A stretch of 64,000 nucleotides of DNA from Margaritispora aquatica. Lineage: Eukaryota > Ascomycota > Leotiomycetes > Helotiales > Discinellaceae. The translations under genes were made by a program, and so were the position numbers. How positions within the stretch are numbered: position 1 is the first letter of the stretch; each line of letters starts with the position of its first letter. The notes under the pieces were generated by a model, which saw nothing but the letters and a program-made list of their open reading frames with translations, searched no databases and was not told where the DNA came from. The stretch lies in NCBI GenBank assembly GCA_007644065.1, contig VJWN01000006.1, positions 496,001-560,000 on the forward strand, read 5' to 3'. Of this stretch, positions 45,023 to 57,000 are shown in pieces.

Positions 45023-45978
45023 ATGACTTCCTTCATCACCACAGTGTTAGTCCTCATGTTTTCCATAGTTTCAGTCTTCCTGCACTACTTGAGCCCAAAG
45101 GCGGCCAAAGAGCTGTCTCCAATATACACTCTTGCTGCGTCCAACTCGTCAGTGACGATTGCGGTGAGAAGCTACGAGGATCCCTTCCTTACAACTTCAG
45201 AAGCTTTAGAAGAGACCTATGATTCATCTGACTCACAACCAAATGATAGCAACCAACGAACAAGAAATCAATTCCGACCCCGTGGTGCAACTAAGGGTAC
45301 GACAAGTTACCAGTTACGACAGTATGCGGAGGCTACACTTGGTGGAGGAAGCTTGCGAAAGATTGTGAAGCTGCCAGAAGGAGAAGACGAGAATGAGTGG
45401 CTTGCAGTCAATATGGTGGATTTCTACAATCACATAAATCTTCTTTATGGATCCATCACCGAATTCTGCTCCCCTCAGTCTTGCCCGGAGATGAAAGCAA
45501 CCGATGAGTATGTTTACGCTCTATTACGAAGGATTTGGCTTACATGGTGATACAGATTCGAATATCTATGGCAAGATTCGGAGACCTACAAGAGACCTAC
45601 CAAGATGCCAGCACCCCAGTATATTGAGCACTTGATGGGGTGGGTACAAAGTAACATTGATAATGAGGCTGTATTCCCGAGCAGAATTGGTACGCAAAAT
45701 TTATCTGTCAAAGTTATAGTTACTGATGAATTCCAGGTGTTCCATTCCCTAAGTCATTCCCAAGCATGATCAGACAGGTTTTCAAGCGCATGTACCGTGT
45801 CTATGCTCATATTTACTGCCACCACTACCCAGTCATCCGAGAGCTAGGCCTCGAGGCTCACTTGAACACAAGTTTTAAGCACTATGTTCTCTTCATTGAT
45901 GAACACAACTTAGCGAGTGGAAAGGACTTCTGGGGACCCCTGGGAGATCTGGTTGACTCTATGCTGAGGAGCGATTGA
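45023..45978 (+). CDS. MOB1: MOB1 kinase activator
   Basis: Co-activator of the NDR/LATS kinase of the mitotic exit / septation initiation network; controls cytokinesis and septation. Exons 45023-45045, 45250-45507, 45556-45689 and 45737-45978 give 218 aa. The spliced N terminus is [20 protein letters not shown]. The core includes [40 protein letters not shown], the zinc-site cysteines in [12 protein letters not shown], and [20 protein letters not shown]; it ends [10 protein letters not shown]. The first intron (204 nt) is long for this window and lies after only 23 coding nt; translating through it gives a spurious hydrophobic N terminus. Confidence 0.96.
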
Positions 45979-46625
45979 GAGAATGAAGACAAGACTTGAC
46001 GATCATGACGAGGGTAATGAGCATATTGGGGGCGTTGGTTCGGGTGGAGTCTCCGGGAAGGTCAGGTCTAGGTCGGGTCTAAATGGAGCATGGGATGGGA
46101 TTGAGGGCGTGTTAAATGTCTTTTAGAGTGTACCTATACGTATCATGAACGCAGGACGGTTGTTCTGATCAACAACTATATTCTTCTTCCAAACCAAACT
46201 CATGATGATGTTTGATGAATCGATTCATAAATGTTTTCTACTGCTAGTCCCACACAAAAGGAAGCAAATTAGTAGATGATGTAGTTGGTTGGTATCGTAG
46301 TAGTTTCGAGTGCGCTCAATGCTGTAAACAAAAACAAACCCTATTGTTGAGCATCCCCTGATATTTGCAGAAAGATACAATCTAAGTATTGAAAAAAATT
46401 CTCATCACTTCCATTGTTTCTACCCTTCTCGTTCCACTGGAATGCTTTCCACTGAAGCTCCAATTTTACTCGTTCATCACGTGATAACAATTGCTCCATT
46501 TTCTGCCGAACAGGAGCGAGCTTGGTTTTTGAGCGAAGGTCCCCGACGACGACCGACGAGACCAACGAAATCTATCACTCACTCTCCTCTCCCAACCCCA
46601 ATTGAACCACCCAGCCAACCTCACC
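45979..46625. other. Intergenic between MOB1 and ATP5
   Basis: Holds the MOB1 3' UTR and the ATP5 promoter, including the TCACGTGA palindrome at 46477. No other feature seen. Confidence 0.5.
46477..46484. promoter_or_regulatory. TCACGTGA palindrome upstream of ATP5
   Basis: Eight-base palindrome with a CACGTG core, about 145 nt upstream of the ATP5 start codon. It matches the consensus of Cbf1-type bHLH factors, which bind promoters of respiratory and sulfur genes in yeasts. Regulation here is inference. Confidence 0.45.
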
Positions 46626-47686
46626 ATGTTCTCGAGTCGAGCCATCCTCCGCGCCAGCAGGGCAGCAGCTGCTCCTCAGCGCATCGCCCTCCCACGAGCC
46701 ATCGCCATCTCGCAGATCCGATCGTACGCTGCTGCCGCAGCTCCTGCTGACTCGAAACCCCCCGTTGCGCTGTATGGTCTCGATGGCACTTATGCTTCTG
46801 CTTTGGTATGGAATTTCTCTTCTACGGTTGATTTGAAGGGCTGGATGGGGAGTGCTGGAGGTCAATTGAACACTGGGTGGATGATGAATTGTGTTGCGTG
46901 TTGAGAAGAGAAGAATCGAATTGGAAGCTCAAAAGAGATGGAATGTCAGACCTGAACAGGCATGATAAGAGGAGACGGAGAGAAAAACAGATACAGCTGC
47001 TAACACGACTCCACGCACACAGTACACTGCCTCAGTCAAGAACTCGACCCTCGATACCACCGCCCGTGCCATGGCTGCCCTCAACGAGGTCTACATTAAG
47101 GACCCCAAGCTCGCAACCATCATGACCGCACCGACGCTGACCGTGGAGGACAAATCCGCCATCATCGCCGAGCTGGCCAAGCACACCGGAGGTGCCGACA
47201 AGGGCGACACCGTCAAGAACTTCCTCCAGACCCTCGCCGACTACAACCGCTTGAGCCTGCTGCAAAGCATCTGCGAGAAGTTCGGCGTGCTGATGAGTGC
47301 GTCCAAGGGTGAGGTCGAGCTGACCATCACCAGTGCTTCGGTAAGTTAAGGTTGGGATGGGATGAAATGGGAAGAGGGCAATTTGTTCGTGGGAATGGTG
47401 CTGATATGTGGATTATAGCAATTGGACAACAAGACCCTCTCCAGACTCGAGACTGCTGTCTCCAAGTCCCAATATGTCGGTCAGGGAAAGAAGCTTAAGG
47501 TGACTAACAAGGTACGTCTCGTTTATTAATTAACCCCAAGTCTCCTGGTAGCACTTCTGACAAAATCAATAGGTCAACCCAGATATCCTCGGTGGTCTCG
47601 TTGTCAACATTGGAGACCGAACAATCGATCTCAGTGTGTCCGCCCGTATCGCAAAGATGAACAAACTCCTTACCGACACCTTGTAA
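46626..47686 (+). CDS. ATP5: Mitochondrial ATP synthase subunit 5 (OSCP)
   Basis: Oligomycin-sensitivity-conferring protein; links F1 to the peripheral stalk of ATP synthase in the inner mitochondrial membrane. Exons 46626-46805, 47023-47340, 47419-47511 and 47573-47686 give 234 aa. N-terminal basic presequence MFSSRAILRASRAAAAPQRI, then the mature part PPVALYGLDGTYASALYTAS across the first intron. The OSCP core includes the helices of FLQTLADYNRLSLLQSICEK, and the C-terminal strand region DILGGLVVNIGDRTIDLSVS. The first intron is 217 nt, the others 78 and 61 nt. Exon 2 is GC-richer than the flanks, as expected for a highly expressed gene. Confidence 0.96.
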
Positions 47687-48110
47687 AAATACCTCTGACT
47701 GGGGGATCAATTTCATTTAATGGATGCAGGAGAGAAAAGGAGCGGTAGTTGGTGGCTGGTAAATGGTCGGCATGTATATGATTGAGTCTAGATGAAGAGC
47801 ATTACCATTTTGAGTTTTATTCATCTGACGTTTTGATTTCACCAAGTAAAAGCTACATCATGTGAGAAAGGAATGAGATGAAATTGTCCCACCAAAACTG
47901 AATGCTCTATTCGTCTAGCTACTCTAGCTCTATGTCATAGATGAGCGCTTGCAATTCTCATCCTCTTGTTTTTATATATCAACATGAACACCCAACATCA
48001 TCTAAGGCTAGTGAAACAGCTCCCTCCAAGAAATACCACGTTTAACCCATCCATGCAACCTTTTAGCTCTCCCTGCACTTCATTTTCCTCTAGACATTAC
48101 ATCCGTCCCT
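47687..48110. other. Intergenic, convergent 3' ends
   Basis: Between the convergent stops of ATP5 and the GH63-like glucosidase. No gene seen; it should contain both terminators. Confidence 0.5.
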
Positions 48111-51100
48111 TTATTGTCCGTCAAGCTGTGCTTCAAACTCATCAGCCTGGTCAAAGTCTGCAGACTGGTGACTGCGAACTCGCTCCAGTTGCTCGGAAAC
48201 GTAGTTGGCCGTGTGAGCATCGGCTTCCTTGCGCTCCTTCTCTCGCTCATCTGTCTCAGTCGCGACTGAGTTGCCAACACTTCGAGCATCATCATCGTCG
48301 TCCTCGTGGTGATCACCATTCACTGAGTTCCAGTCACTGCGACCGCCGATGGATCTACTTGTCGATGAGCGGCGCATACCATTGAAAGGTGATTTGCTCT
48401 GGCCATTTGCCTTCTTGTTGGTGGTACGAGTGAAGACATCGTCAAAATAATGGTTCATTCCTGTACCAGGCGTACGAGGCGTCTGCGGCAGGCGGCAAGA
48501 TAGACTGCGAGTGTTAGTATCATACCAAAGGCTTCTGGATAAGTCACTTACCCTGTATCGTGGATCATTCTGGCAATCAGGCCAGTCCAACCACACTGAT
48601 GCGTAGCTCCCAATCCTCTGCCGCTGTCTCCATCGAAGAACTCGTAGAACCACAAGCTATCCTTCCAATTAGGATCAAAGTCGAGCATGTCATTTCCATC
48701 ATTGATAGCACGACGACCTTCGTCGTTCTTGGTCATCAGATGTAACAGCCGGTGCTGAATCTCTTCAGCTACCCGACCCAAATGCATGAATTCGCCCGAG
48801 CCAGTCGGACACTCTACCTCAAATTGAGGACCGTAAAACATATAAAAGCGCTGCAAAGATTCGACAAGCAAAAAATTGACACATAACCAAATAGGTCCTC
48901 TCCAGTTGCTGTTACCGCCAAAAAGGCCACTATCTGAGTCTCCAGGTACGTAACTGACCTTAAACTCTTGGCCGTTGACATCCATAGAAACAGGATTCTT
49001 CTCGTGGTACTTAGATAATGATCGAATACCATGGTCCGAAAAGAACTCGTCTTCGTCCAACATACGCTTCAGAATCTTCTCCAACCGGTCTTTGCTAACA
49101 AGAGACAATAGGATTCGGTTGTCTTTTCCACGCTTTCTGATACTGGCCATGTTGCGCTCAGCGACATCATGGCGATTCTCAATGAACCAATCAAGGCGCT
49201 TCTTGAATGAAGGAAGTTGCTTGATAAGCTCTGGCTCAAGTGTCAAAGTAGCATATAATGGAATCAGACCGACAAGTGATCTTACAGGCAGCTGCTGAGA
49301 CCATGGTCCGCCATATGAGATGGCATCGTAGTAGAAGCCATCTTCCTCGTTCCACAAGGACTTTTCCTTAGTACCAGACTTATAAGTCATGGCATCTGAG
49401 ATGAGCATGAAGTGCTCAAAAAATTTCGATGCAATATCCTCGTAGATACGGCGATGCTTGGCCAGCTCAAGAGCAATATTCAACATAGATAAGCAGTAGA
49501 AAGCCATCCATCCAGTGCTGTCAGCTTGCTCAAGCACACCTCCGGTTGGTAAAGGTTCTGATCGGTTGAACAGGCCGATGTTATCCAAACCTAAGAAACC
49601 TCCCTCGAAGACATTCTTGCCATCGAAATCCTTTCGGTTAACCCACCAAGTGAAGTTGAGTAGTAACTTCTGAAACACTCTCTCCAAGAAGTCCAGGTCC
49701 TCGCGACCGTACAGTTTTCTCTCAATCTTAAATGTGCGGAACGTAGCCCAAGCATGAACTGGAGGATTGACATCTCCAAAGTTCCACTCGTACGCTGGAA
49801 GTTGTCCATTTGGATGCATATACCATTCTCTGGTGAACAGATCCAGCTGCTTCTTAGCGAAGTCGGGATCAATCATAGCCAAAGGAATGCAGTGGAAGGC
49901 AGAATCCCAAGCAGCAAAGAATGGGTATTCCCATGAATCTGGCATGGACAAAATGTCATCAAGGTGCATGTGCTTCCAGTTCGCATTCCTGATGGCCTTG
50001 CGGTTTTCAGGTGGTGGTGGCTGCTTTGGATCTCCATTGGCCCATTGATCCCAAATAAAATGATAGTACTGTTTCGTCCACATCATACCAGCAAATGCTT
50101 GTCGCTGAATGTTTCGTAGATCCTCGGACACTGGCAGAGGACTGATACGCAAGTAGAACTCATCAGCTTCTTCCCTTCGCTTCTCAATCACATCGTCGAA
50201 AATCTCCTCATCCATGTATTCCTCAAACTTCTTTGAGAATCGGAATCGAACTACAGCACATTCTCCAGGGGCAACACCGCCGCCCTCGTTGAATGAATAC
50301 CAAGCCGCAGATTTTGTACCAGTGTGTTTTGGGTTGACTGCTTTCTTCTCCTTGTCTACAATATGCCTGTGGAAGGCGTCCTTGACATATGGCTGGTCAT
50401 TCTTGCCATCGTAGAGCTTCTTGTAGTTGGTGTCATTTTCCGTGAATATCATCTCTGGCATAACATCTTGACCACTAGGTCCTACACCAGGCGAAGGCGA
50501 AAGTTGGAAGTAGCGATCACCCAGGCTGTAGTGTTTACTTTGTGCAACACAGTCGCTAACCTGCTTTATGCTTGGTTTCTTGTCTTCCTTCTCATGGCCC
50601 CATGCCCAAGTATTCCTGAACCACATGTGCGGAACAATGTGTAATGGAGCTGGCTCTGGACCTCGATTCCATGCTGTAACTCTGAAGAGCAATTCCTCTG
50701 GATCATCGGCTTCCTTAGCAACCTCGATATTGATATCCCAATAACGATCTTCATCGAAAATGCCAGTGTCAATAATTTGGTATTCGCGGTCTTCCTTTCC
50801 TCTCCGCGCATTCTCTGCAATGAGATCTTCATATGGAAATTTCTTTTGGGGATATTTGTAAAGTAGTTTCATGTACGAGTGCTACCAGTGTGTTAGTAAA
50901 CAGTTACACACCGCAAAACGAGTTTAGCTTACCGTTGGAGTATTATCAACGTGGAAATGTGCTTCTTTGATACTCTCGCCATGGTTTCCCTGTGGATTCG
51001 ACAGACCAAATAGTCGCTCCTTTAAGAAGTCGCTACAATGCTGCCATTAGCTACAAGGATTCCCCAATCTACCCCGCGGCAGGACTCACTCTTCTTCGTT

Positions 51101-51474
51101 CCAAAAAGCAAAGGCAATATTTTGTAGACCATGAGTATCCGAGACACCTGCAATACCATCCTCACCCCATCTGAAGACTCTCGATCGCGCATGTTCATGT
51201 GGGAAATCTGCGGTTGCTCAGCAATGTTCTCAACGGTGACTCGGGTGGGTTCACTCACGACTCCAAGCATCGCCATCAGCACTATAATCCTCACGAACTT
51301 CACAAACAATCAGTAGCCAAACTTCACTGCAGTCAAATAGAAGCAATTACCTGTTGCCCACTGGCGCTCAGCAACATAGGGGCCCCATTTCTTCCAGTAC
51401 TTTGATCTCTCCTTATCCTGCTTGAGACGCTGCTCCTCCTCGGTCAGATACTCAAAGTGCTCAATCTTGACCAT
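48111..51474 (-). CDS. GH63-like (MGH1 type) cytosolic glucosidase
   Basis: Predicted alpha-glucosidase-like hydrolase with an (alpha/alpha)6-barrel related to processing alpha-glucosidase I; natural substrate unknown. Exons 51474-51351, 51297-51259, 51207-51090, 51032-50933, 50881-48552 and 48504-48111 give 1034 aa. It starts [20 protein letters not shown] with no signal peptide or membrane anchor, unlike ER glucosidase I. Barrel motifs include [73 protein letters not shown] and [20 protein letters not shown]. The last exon adds about 130 polar, Ser/Asp/Glu-rich residues after IARMIHDTG that are probably disordered. The five introns are 47 to 57 nt and keep phase. Confidence 0.88.
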
Positions 51475-52181
51475 GGTGAGGGCTATTTAGTATCAAGACG
51501 GATTCCGAAAGTTGGCAATTAGCTGCTGCTCGATCTCGAAAAGTCGCAGAAGCCGGTGGTTTTAGGAAATGGAATTTTCGAGGAATTTACGAGGACCTGC
51601 AGAGGCGCGAGTAGCTCCTGCCGTTGGTTGGGCCTGTGTTGACAAGACTCAAGTAGCGGGCGATTAGGAATGAGCTACTTGTCGTGGGCAACTGGCGGGC
51701 AATGAAAACGCATTCACTTTTTGGTTAAGACAAGAGCAACGACACAGCTTCAGAACAATTGCTTGGTGACGACGACGGTGAAGAAGATGGGAACTTCAAG
51801 CTTTTGATCAAGTTCGAATCCAAGTAGATTGGAAGCTTGAGGCTTTGACCGTGGAGAGCCACTTTTGTTCCACGATAAATCCAGTCCAATGGTGCGGGGT
51901 CTATTATTCGCTGTATTGCTATCAAACCTGGTCAAGCAAGATTCCATGTTACAGCGGTCCTGTACAACTAGAGGTATCAAACTGGTCGAACTTCTACGTT
52001 TCTTGGACAATTGGACTCCCTACGTCTTTGGCCTTGTCTTTGCCCTTGCACTCGCAGCTGTTGTGCTACGGGAAACGGAAAGGAAGAGGGTCTGGATGAC
52101 TTTCAATTCGGCTCCATTCCATTGTCTATTCTCCATTCCTACCTATCCCTCCCCCCAGCTACCGTAACCCAGCACAATCCA
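51475..52181. other. Intergenic upstream of GH63-like gene
   Basis: Divergent upstream region of the glucosidase and the small gene at 52182. Overlapping frames on both strands between 51725 and 52100 have no recognisable sequence. A CT-rich run (about 52105-52165) directly precedes the small gene. Confidence 0.5.
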
Positions 52182-52682
52182 ATGCCCCCAGACGTCATCG
52201 CTGCGAGCCCGGCGGAACAGAAAGCTTTGACGTCCGCGAAAAACCCAATCAGTGTGTCTCACCTTGGTTGGCTTCATTCACATCTTGCCGAGTCATTCGT
52301 GCTTGTCCGACCAACCTCGAAATCCTGTCTAGATTATTGTTGAGGACATTTGGTGAAAACACGAACACCAAGCCAGAAGCTGCCGTTGTCAGAAAAAAAA
52401 TCTCATTTTTTCTTTTCTCGAACTTGCCGTCACCGCGTGCTACTGTAAGAAAACGGCTTGTCACCGTGTTTTCGTTGCTTCCTACAGGTGCTCCAAGGTG
52501 CAAGCTTGATACCTAGCTTCGGCCCAACAAGGAGAAAGACGTTCGTTCAGGCACAGGCACAGGGCCGTTCTTATCAGTTGCCACCACCACCGCCTCCTCG
52601 CTTGGAGGAGCTTCAGTCCCTTACCCCTCCATACAGGTATTCACGTGTCAGAGGATGGGGAGTTGATGGCGGTGTGAGATGA
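52182..52682 (+). CDS. Small Pro-rich protein of unknown function (tentative model)
   Basis: Proposed exons 52182-52251 and 52498-52682 (intron 246 nt, GTGTGT...CCAAG) give 84 aa. The first exon encodes MPPDVIAASPAEQKALTSAK, and the second reads SFGPTRRKTFVQAQAQGR, then a Pro run (QLPPPPPPRLEELQSLTPPY) and ends RGWGVDGGVR. The amino-acid pattern looks coding and the CT-rich upstream context suits a start. I do not recognise the family. Another acceptor (CCTACAG at 52487) does not keep phase with this donor. The intron is unusually long for the window, so the junction needs transcript support. Confidence 0.42.
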
Positions 52683-53695
52683 GATGGGATGGGAATTGCG
52701 AGATATGAGATGTGGATGTGTTCATGAAACAAATCCATGTCAATTCATTACTCTACTCATCATTCATACACATCCTCATCATGGGGATCATCGACAGATA
52801 GTGAATGAACTCGAGTCAATGCATGGACTCTCTACCCATAGCACATGATTCATCTGTGTAGTGGTCACACTTCGACTCACTTGCAGCCCAAGATCAAATC
52901 GTGGTTCCAACTTAGAATCTATTCATGGTGCAACATTGACATGTATCTGCCAACGGATTGGATTCAGTCGCCGAAGTGGAGATGATTGAATGCAAGCATC
53001 GTTGTGTTACTCTCACACTGTAGACTTAAGCTTATGTCATCAAGCAGAGTTGCACACTCGAATGTCCCAAAGGCTGAGAAGTCTATAATGGAATCCACAC
53101 CGCAAGGTCACTCGTGCACAAAGAAATAGTAAGAATAATGTCTATCTCTGTGTCCCGCGACGCACCCTGTCACGAGACAAATCTATAGGTTTGAATTGTA
53201 AAATTTCCCTTGGCAAGTCTTCGCATTTGTTATTAATTTGCTACTTTCTTTCACTCTGTTTCTCGAAGGCGACTACTTAGCAATAAAGAAAAGTCATTTC
53301 AATTACGCTACCGATCACCACTTAAGCTGCTTCCCCCTGTTTAATCGCGACTATCAAAGTATTTTCATAATTCGGAGCACTTGAGGAAAGGCTCTACAGG
53401 AAAATGATATAGCTCCAAGATTTAAAGACACTCAGAGGGAAAAATAATGCAGTCCGGGAGTTACGCCGGTGCGAATAGAAGTGCCATATGTTCATTCATG
53501 GTATTCCATCAGCTTCCAGCTTAGTAAGCTTCTAACTGTTCGCCGTAGTGGAAATGAAATGGCTGCTCTAGGTCATTATAACGGCGGTCGATTCTGGATA
53601 AGAAGTTAAAAGAGATGCCTGGTCTATTCTCTGAATTAATTACATCAATAGGTGCAAAGTTAATGGTAGAGCCGTAAGAAAAAAGCCCTTACAGC
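52683..53695. other. 1 kb intergenic, AT-rich, no gene seen
   Basis: Between the small gene and the stop of the NOD-like receptor. No coding frame longer than about 60 codons. Base composition is AT-rich, especially after 53200, and resembles the DNA on the other side of the receptor gene. Confidence 0.5.
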
Positions 53696-56600
53696 TTATA
53701 TAATGTTCAGCCACCTTCCCAGCTGGCGGAGTGTCTCCTTGAAGGGCCCCGGCTTTGCTACTCCAGGCTCCGTAAACTCAAGTTGGCCTACTTTCGACTC
53801 AGTAGACGCAACTTGCAACGCTTGAAGCCTATCCTCAAGTTGCCTACACCGTGTCGAGGAAGACCCTTGGATGGTTACGTATCCAGATAATGCTCGATCA
53901 TACATTGCCTTTGCCATGTCTTTCCGGTCGGTTTGCGAGAATAGGTCACCAAAAGCGAACATGGTGTTCAACGCCGGTAGATAAGACGACGCAAGTTCGA
54001 GGCTAAGAGCGTTCTCATAGCCTTGTAGCGCTCGTTCGTACATCGCTTCCGCCCCGGCTAGCTTGCCTTGGTCCGTATAGAGCATGCCTAGGCAGTGGAT
54101 AGCTGAAAGTGTCGATATGTGCTTTGGCCCAAGTGTATCCTCGAGTCCCTTCAGCGCTCGTCTAATCATTATCTCTGCTTTAGCTAACTGGTGCTGGAGC
54201 CGGTATAGGTTGCCAAGATTATACACTATATATAATATAGATGTATGATTTGGCCCAAGTGCTTCCTCGTAACCCTGTAACGCCCGAGTAAACATAGCCT
54301 CCGCTTCTACTAGTTTACCTTGATTAGAATAGATCTCACCGAGGTTGGAGACCGTACTGAGTGTCGATGTATGGTCCGGTCCAAGCGCCTCCTCAAAGCC
54401 TTGGAGCGCTCGAAGATATAACTTCTCGGCCTCGACTAGCTTGTCTTGGTATTTATAAAGGTTACCTAGGTTGTTAACCGTACCGAGTGTCAATATATGG
54501 TCAGGTCCAAGCGCCTCCTCATAGCCTTGGAACGCTCGAATACACATCTTCTCGGCCACGGCTAGCTTACCTTGTTCGGTATAGAGTACGCCTAGGTTGT
54601 TGACCATATCGAGTGTCGATGTATGGTCCGGTCCAAGCGCCTCCTCATAGCCTTGGAGCGCTCGAAGATACATCTTCTCGGCCTCGGCTAGCTTTCCTTG
54701 GCCGGAGTAGAGGTTACCTAGGTTGTTGACCATATCGAGTGTCGATGTATGGTCCGGTCCAAGCGCCTCCTCATAGCCTTGGAGCGCTCGGAAATACATC
54801 TTCTCGGCCTCGGCTAGCTTACTTTGGTCAGTGAAAAGGTCGCCGAGACTGTGAAAAGCCCAATCTAGTCCGTCCATATCTAACTTATCATTTACTGCAA
54901 AGACGCTCTGTCGTGTCGCATGCTGAAGAAGTCGTCGTTGTAAGAGCCACCAGTCCTTTTTGTTTGTACTAGGAACCTTTGAAGCCACACAAGTCAAGGC
55001 CATACGTGCAAGGCTCTCATCCCAATCCTTATTGAGCACAAACACCGTCCATGAGTGGACACAACTATGTACACTATACCCTCTGGGCCGGGCCTGCTGC
55101 TGAGGAGATGGGTCAGGATTAACCAGTCCGAAATTACAAAGTAGAATAATGGCCTCATTAAAGTTCAGTTCGTCCTTAACGAGCTTCTGGATCCATTTGT
55201 CTGTAGAGTTTGCATCTCGTAAGAGGTCAAACCACAGGTCCTGTCTATCAAAATATGCCCACAACTTGAGTAGTTTTGCCGATGCCTCATTTTGCTGTTG
55301 GATCCGATCGAAAGTAATCTGCCATGTCGTATGCAAGGTGCGGTCTTCGTAGGAATCTAATAGGGGACTTGTCGTCTGAAGCTTCAACCACGATGCCTTA
55401 TAAAGCCGAAGATAATCCGAGAAGCTTGTCGTCACGTGCTCGAGATATGCTCCTGCTGTGGATAGAGCAAGTGGTAGGCCGTCTAGTTCCTTGACAAGCG
55501 CTATAGCATCAGGATCTGCCTTATTAGTATTGTCTTTGCTCTTACTATGAAATCATACCGACGTACCCTTTTCAATACCCCTACGTCCTGACATGTTAGA
55601 CACAATCTCAAGACCTTCCTCAACATCTGCTAATTTCTGAACATGGATTCGTGTACCTTGCCTGACTTGTGCCGACCGCGTCGTAATAATGATTGAGCCG
55701 TTATCAGACCGAGAGAGGAATTGACGTATGTCGACCGCCGAGTCGTCGGGATTGCCAGGTGTCTTAGGATTATCGAAGTTATCGTAGATCATTAGCCACC
55801 TTGTGTTCCGCGGGGAGTCAAGCCAAGCCTTGACTCCACTAACAACTTGATCGAGGTCTTTTTCTTGGTCTACGCTTGATAGCATACTAGTCGTGGGGTG
55901 ATACCTTAGCACCTGCTGAGCGACGTCCAGAAAACTCAGCTTGAGAGAGTTCTCGTCATTCGCGTTCAACCAGAAGATCGCGGTATACTTCTCCTTGTGC
56001 CGTCTGGCATATGTGATTGCCAGCTGAGTCTTTCCAATACCCCCAAGACCATGTAGAACGACACAGGATCGGCTAGTGTGATCTTGAAGCAGCAGGTGCA
56101 TCTTCGACAGCTCCTGCTCTCTAGCAACAAACTGTGTAGCTTCAGGAAATGAGGCGAGGTTGAGCCCGACGTCAAACTGTTCGAAATCAATCCCTGTGCT
56201 AGTCAGCGTCATTGCTTCGGTTAACAGCACATCTATGTAGACAACTTACCCTTGTACAGCCGGTGAATCTCATCCTCCAACCGCCTGAATGCATGGTCCC
56301 TTCTCTCACCGTAATTTGGCACCATAGACACATCGAAGATGCCGATTAAGCAGTACGCCTCATCCTCTTCAATAGTAGTATTACGGTGCTGTGCCCAGGA
56401 TCTTCGCTCTTTGATACTAAAATTTGACAATGCATCACCTCGAAGAGCTTTGTTTGCGATACCGGTAATTTCGTATATCTTAGACTCAAGCGACAACTTG
56501 CTCCCAAGTCGCCCACCCTCCAAGCTAAAGAAGTCAACCAGTCTTGGTGCAATAAGCTCCTGAAGCGTCCAGCCTCGAGTGAACCAACGACTTTTTCTGA

Positions 56601-57000
56601 AGGCCTCCTCCCATGCCCTCTGGTCATCCAGCCTGGTGTCGGGCTTCGAGACATCCGAAAGGTAGACGTAGCAGCGCGCAGCGTTCTGATACCACCGAAA
56701 CATGGAATTGATCGCCATACCAAGCTCGACCGCATTCTTCTTATCGATGCAGCAGGTATCAACCCAAAAATATTGCAGTCCATCGACTGCGGCCTGGTTC
56801 GCGCAGAACAGTATCTTCCTCCACCCAGCCTTGTCCACAGTCTTGCTCTTGTCCTTGCCCTTCTTCAAGTCTTGATAGATGACCTCCTCTTCTCCCCAGG
56901 TATGAGAGAGTATTGCGTAGGCAGGGACTTCGCCGCTGGTAGGCTCACGAAAGACGATCTCGCCATCGGGTTTGCGTTGCAAGAGGCGTATAAGAGACAT
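53696..57000 (-). CDS. NOD-like receptor: HET, NB-ARC and TPR domains
   Basis: Tripartite STAND protein of the fungal NLR type, the class that includes heterokaryon-incompatibility receptors. Exons 57000-56250, 56193-55567 and 55515-53696 give 1065 aa; both introns (56 and 51 nt) are canonical and no break is present. HET effector, residues 1-250: YAILSHTWGEEEVIYQDLKK and SRWFTRGWTLQELIAPRLVD. NB-ARC, about 255-560: Walker A GLGGIGKTQLA (about residue 300), Walker B RWLMIYDNFDN, sensor GSIIITTRS and GLPLALSTAGAY. C-terminal TPR array from about residue 675 with a 42-residue period (GYEEALGPDHTSTL then LGNLYSGQGKLAEAEKMYLR). No neighbour is obviously a partner. Ligand unknown; expected action is HET-triggered cell death on recognition. 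Confidence 0.95.
53870..54870 (-). repeat. TPR-coding tandem repeats, 126-nt period
   Basis: About eight 126-nt units encoding 42-residue TPRs inside the receptor gene. Units at 54598-54723 and 54724-54849 are almost identical at DNA level over about 110 nt; the others have diverged progressively towards the C terminus. Such highly conserved internal repeats are known in fungal NLRs and can change copy number by unequal exchange. Confidence 0.9.

Noticed and set aside
44975..45222. Alternative MOB1 N terminus with a membrane-like segment
   Set aside because: It is read through a good 204-nt intron; splicing gives the conserved MOB1 N terminus.
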